This document shows positions 61,321-64,000 of a stretch of 64,000 nucleotides of DNA, in pieces. The stretch spans positions 3,302,501 through 3,366,500 of the forward strand of contig NZ_VFOV01000001.1 in assembly GCF_006716315.1 (NCBI RefSeq), written 5' to 3'. The translations under genes and the position numbers were made by a program. Within the stretch, counting starts at the first letter, position 1. Each line of letters opens with the position of its first letter. This DNA comes from Nocardioides albertanoniae (lineage in GTDB: Bacteria > Actinomycetota > Actinomycetes > Propionibacteriales > Nocardioidaceae). The notes beneath the pieces were generated by a model. The model ran no database searches and was not told the origin of the DNA. It saw nothing but the letters and a program-made list of their open reading frames with translations.

Positions 61321-63307
61321 GGCGCTCCTTGATCCGAAGGATCGCCGCCGTCACCACATCCTGGTGGGCGGGCGGCAGACCGGTGAGCCTCTCGAGATGG
61401 CTCAGGCAAGTGATATCACCCATTTGCCCCAGCCGGTACGCAGTGATGGGAATCGCCGGCGCCAGCACCGGATGATTGAGCCGATGCACCAGTGCCTGCG
61501 TGATGTCGGTGCCCCAGCCGAGCACGTCACGTTCGCGCGCGACCGCGCCTGGGTCCTCCTCCCGCTCCAGGATCTCGAGGTAGCCGTCGACGGAGACCCG
61601 GCCGCGCAGGATCAGCTGGAACATCGCGGCCTTGCGCAGGAACAGCGAGCGGAACGCCTCCAGCACGAACTCCAGCTCGTCCCAGTAGCGCTCGGGAGCC
61701 TGGTCGAGGAGCTCGCCGTAATCATCGCGCTCCTCGGTGAGGTAGAGGCAGATCAGCCGGTCCATCCACGACAGGCTCTCCCGGCCGCTCAGCCGGGCCA
61801 CCGCGTCGAGGTCGCCGGGCTTGAACCCGGCCTTGAGGAACGTCATCACCAACGGCCCCATGTGCATGTTGGCGAACCGGGAGCCCTCCAGCGCCATCCC
61901 GTGCCCGTCGCGCAGCCGGTCACGGATGCTCTCGGCGACGAAGTACTGGTAGAAGGTCTCGTGGACGAACTCCGCCGACTCCACCGAGTCCTTGGTGCGG
62001 CCGGTCACCCCGAAGATCTCGGAGTGGTCGAGCAGGTCGGCGATCCACTCGTAGGTCAGGAAGTCTCGTTGCCGGGTGATGTCGAGATCACGCTGCAGGT
62101 TGGAGAAGAGCCACTCCGAGACCCGCGGCACCGGGATCAGGTCGCGCTCCTGCGACGTCGGGTCGTCCATCCCGGTGAACAGGTCCCAGGCGATGTCTCG
62201 ATAGGTCTGGAACCGCACCCGGCTCGGGAGCCGCGAGCTCTTGCGGTCCCAGGGCTGCCCGCAGACGTGCTTGAGGTGGACCGTGTAGCCGTCCCACTGG
62301 GTGCGGGGCGCCACCTCGCCCTCCTCGAGGGAGGCGTAGAGCTGCTTGAGCACCATCGGGGTCGCGGGGAAGAACCCGCCGCCGCGCTCCATCTCGGCGG
62401 CCAGGTCGGTCAGGCGCTCGTCTCCCCCACGCTCGGTCGCCAGCGCACGCACGTCGACCGGTGAGATCGGCTCGACACGAACGACGACGGCGGACTCGAC
62501 CCCGAGATCCTCCAGCCGTGCCGGGCTGCGCAGCTGCTCGGCGAGCTCGTCGCGCTCGGTCTGCAGGTTGCGCTTGCTGATCACCACGAACCGGCCACCG
62601 CGCCCCAGGGCCGAGCGCAGCTCGCTGAGGTCGGGGCGCGTCACGCCGTGCTCCTCGGCGCTGGAGGAGATCAGGTCGAAGTCGTCGATGACGATCGGCG
62701 AGCGGTCCTCGCCGACCAGCTCGCCGTAGTCGACCGCGCCGTCTCGGAGGCTGATGTAGCGCACCTGCTCCTGCGCGGCCGTCCAGTCCCTGATCTCGAT
62801 CGTCTTCCCCGACCCCGACGGACCGGTGAGGAAGAAGAGGTTCGACTCAGGATTCTCCAGCCACCGGCCGAGCGCGGCGAGGAGCGAGATCCTGGCACCG
62901 TCGGTCACCAGTCCGCTCAGCGCCGTCACCCGGGCACGCGGGAAGGTGAGCCGCGAGCTGGTCGCCGACGCCGGAGCCGCGCTCGGCACCGCCTCCAGCA
63001 CAGGACCCGGCGGCTCGGCGCCCTGATCGCGCCATGCGTACGCCTTCCACCACTTCGCCTGCCAGATGTCGGTGTTCTTGCGGATCCACTCGCCACGGTC
63101 GGCCGGCTCGAGGGTGCGCGGCGCCGCGCCGCCGACCACACGGATGAGCTCGTCGAGCGGCATCAGCTTCGCCCCCGACGTACGCCGGTAGAAGGTGCTT
63201 CGGGCCATGGCGACGCCGGAGCCGCCGTCGGCCTTTCCGGTCACCTGCCGGACCCAGGCACGCAGCTCAGCGTTGAACTGCTCCGGTGAGAGAGCTACGT
63301 CGGTCAT
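61298..63307 (-). CDS. HTH-NACHT (STAND) NTPase
   Basis: This 669-residue protein has an N-terminal HTH-like segment (MARSTFYRRTSGAKLMPLDE, about 34-53). A NACHT-type ATPase follows with Walker A GPSGSGKT (162-169), Walker B PIVIDDFD (204-211), a sensor-1 region FVVISKR (240-246) and the winged-helix signature FVHETFYQYFVAES (447-460). The C-terminal 200 residues are helical and likely act as a sensor. ATG 63307 is supported by AGGGG upstream. STAND proteins act as ligand-triggered switches in regulation or phage defence; which applies is not determinable. It overlaps the SDR gene. Confidence 0.8.
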   Translation of the reverse strand: MTDVALSPEQFNAELRAWVRQVTGKADGGSGVAMARSTFYRRTSGAKLMPLDELIRVVGGAAPRTLEPADRGEWIRKNTDIWQAKWWKAYAWRDQGAEPPGPVLEAVPSAAPASATSSRLTFPRARVTALSGLVTDGARISLLAALGRWLENPESNLFFLTGPSGSGKTIEIRDWTAAQEQVRYISLRDGAVDYGELVGEDRSPIVIDDFDLISSSAEEHGVTRPDLSELRSALGRGGRFVVISKRNLQTERDELAEQLRSPARLEDLGVESAVVVRVEPISPVDVRALATERGGDERLTDLAAEMERGGGFFPATPMVLKQLYASLEEGEVAPRTQWDGYTVHLKHVCGQPWDRKSSRLPSRVRFQTYRDIAWDLFTGMDDPTSQERDLIPVPRVSEWLFSNLQRDLDITRQRDFLTYEWIADLLDHSEIFGVTGRTKDSVESAEFVHETFYQYFVAESIRDRLRDGHGMALEGSRFANMHMGPLVMTFLKAGFKPGDLDAVARLSGRESLSWMDRLICLYLTEERDDYGELLDQAPERYWDELEFVLEAFRSLFLRKAAMFQLILRGRVSVDGYLEILEREEDPGAVARERDVLGWGTDITQALVHRLNHPVLAPAIPITAYRLGQMGDITCLSHLERLTGLPPAHQDVVTAAILRIKERHEHQHST

Positions 63308-63356
63308 TTCCCCTCGGCGGGTCCTCGAGAACGCGGGCTGCGAGTATCCCGCAGGC

Positions 63357-63385
63357 GTCCCAGTTCTGTCCCAGAAATGTCTCAT
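63357..63385. promoter_or_regulatory. Direct repeats at 11-bp spacing upstream of the NACHT gene
   Basis: GTCCCAG (63357), GTCCCAG (63368) and GTCTCAT (63379) are in phase with the helix, 50-80 bp before the NACHT start and within the divergent promoter region. A CTGGTGGGAC / GTCCCCACCAG dyad (63431-63440, 63468-63478) lies beyond. The HTH domain of the NTPase is a candidate binder. Confidence 0.45.
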
Positions 63386-63529
63386 CTCTCCGAGGTATGT
63401 CTTTACTTCGTCTCCACTCCCACCCGCCCTCTGGTGGGACGTCTCCGGCTTCCGCCACCGTTGAGGTGTCCCCACCAGGGACAGCGTCGGACCCACCTTC
63501 GGGACCTACCGCTCAAGGAGATGACGACC

Positions 63530-63685
63530 ATGAGGAACCACAAGTTCAGCATCGCCACCTTCGCCGTCACGCTGCTCGTCGTGTTCGGCTTCAACCAGCT
63601 GCTCAGCGCTGAGCCGCCTACGTGCCAGGCAGCCGCCGGCACCTCGTCCGTGTCCGTCGTGATCACGGAAGGAGCGCTGTCATGA
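63530..63685 (+). CDS. Small single-pass membrane or exported peptide
   Basis: The 51 residues have a basic start and one hydrophobic helix (FSIATFAVTLLVVFGFNQLL), then a short tail with one Cys. ATG 63530 is preferred over ATG 63521 because AAGGAG then has 9-nt spacing. It overlaps the next gene by 4 nt (ATGA). No family is recognised. It is divergent from the NACHT gene. Confidence 0.6.
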   Translation: MRNHKFSIATFAVTLLVVFGFNQLLSAEPPTCQAAAGTSSVSVVITEGALS

Positions 63686-64000
63686 CCGACCACACTCGCC
63701 CCGGCGACCACGTCCGCACCCATGGCGGCGTCCGTTCCGGCAAGCGCGGTGTCGTCGTCGCCACCGCGTCGGGCCGCAGCAAGGTCCGCTTCAGCGGCAG
63801 CAGCGGCGCCACCTGGGTGCGCAGTCGCAACCTGAGCCTGTCCGGCGGCAGCCAGCTCTCCTGGATCGTGCCGGTCAAGGCCGCGCTCGTCCTGTTCCTG
63901 ATCGTGCCAGTAGCCCGGTTCGTGGTCGTCTACCTGTGGACCCACGGCGGTCTGGACGGCTTCCCCACGGCGCTCGGGTCCCAGATGGGTCAGGCCGCGC
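63682..64000 (+). CDS. KOW/SH3-like membrane protein, 3' end outside window
   Basis: The 106 visible codons read GDHVRTHGGVRSGKRGVVVA, a KOW- or SH3-like beta module. One membrane helix (VKAALVLFLIVPVARFVVVY) and a Gly-rich stretch follow up to the window edge. GGAAGGAG lies 7 nt before the ATG. Its stop is not in the window. It is translationally coupled to the preceding small peptide. Function unknown. Confidence 0.65.
   Translation, partial: MTDHTRPGDHVRTHGGVRSGKRGVVVATASGRSKVRFSGSSGATWVRSRNLSLSGGSQLSWIVPVKAALVLFLIVPVARFVVVYLWTHGGLDGFPTALGSQMGQAA

Noticed and set aside
61298..64000. Mobile genetic element boundary
   Set aside because: The gene content looks accessory, but no integrase, transposase, attachment-site repeat or tRNA was seen, so no boundary can be claimed.

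Overview
The window is high-GC actinobacterial DNA, most likely from Nocardioides or a close relative (Nocardioidaceae). The support is a cytochrome bcc-aa3 supercomplex locus with a diheme QcrC, a QcrA with an N-terminal membrane domain, and a four-subunit oxidase with CtaF. Other support is an adenosine kinase of the mycobacterial type, a psp locus with PspAA/HtpX/PspAB, GTG/TTG starts, and many start codons lying 6-7 nt after a TANNNT box (likely leaderless mRNAs). No rRNA, tRNA, CRISPR array, transposase or integrase was found. Taxonomy and protein names come from reading motifs and from memory of families; no database search was run. Layout, 1-15 kb: a receiver-like partial gene, then ctaE-qcrCAB (+). 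The oxidase genes ctaC-ctaD-ctaF lie on the other strand at 12.2-15.2 kb. Between the two respiratory blocks sit yqeY, a phosphonate-type ABC transporter operon (HAD hydrolase-phnD-phnC-phnE-phnE-rpiR) and a lipoprotein L,D-transpeptidase. 15-21 kb: sulfur transfer (cysteine desulfurase, TusA), adenosine kinase, a small leaderless gene, ErpA, glycerate kinase, nadA and a YjdM/PhnA-like zinc protein. 21-32 kb: a PhoPR-like two-component system, the envelope-stress operon pspA-pspAA-htpX-pspAB, DUF3043, a STAS protein with an unknown partner, a second two-component system with a GerMN lipoprotein, dapB and a small methyltransferase. 32-42 kb: an M16 peptidase and pnp, a zinc-ribbon membrane protein, a Tat-exported sulfite-oxidase-like enzyme, rpsO, a PadR regulator coupled to a 28-codon ORF and a HAAS-like membrane protein, an unknown membrane protein and ribF. 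42-53 kb: a secreted penicillin-acylase-type Ntn hydrolase, then the translation operon rimP-nusA-(esterase)-ylxR-infB-rbfA-truB on the minus strand, with an alpha/beta hydrolase placed between nusA and ylxR. 53-64 kb: a lipoprotein/DUF4439 pair, a HAD hydrolase, a CoA-transferase homolog with a substituted active-site position, proS, a secreted propeller-like protein, a DUF4081-GNAT protein, and an accessory-looking cluster. That cluster holds an HTH-NACHT (STAND) NTPase, an SDR and an aldolase-like protein, facing two small membrane-protein genes that run off the end of the window. The most unusual non-coding features are two families of structured repeats found only between convergent genes. 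One is a 21-bp tandem repeat arranged head to head (21.3 kb and 45.2 kb). The other is a family of long GAGTCGG palindromes (5.4 kb and 32.5 kb). Candidate operators made of three direct repeats spaced exactly 11 bp lie upstream of both response-regulator genes.
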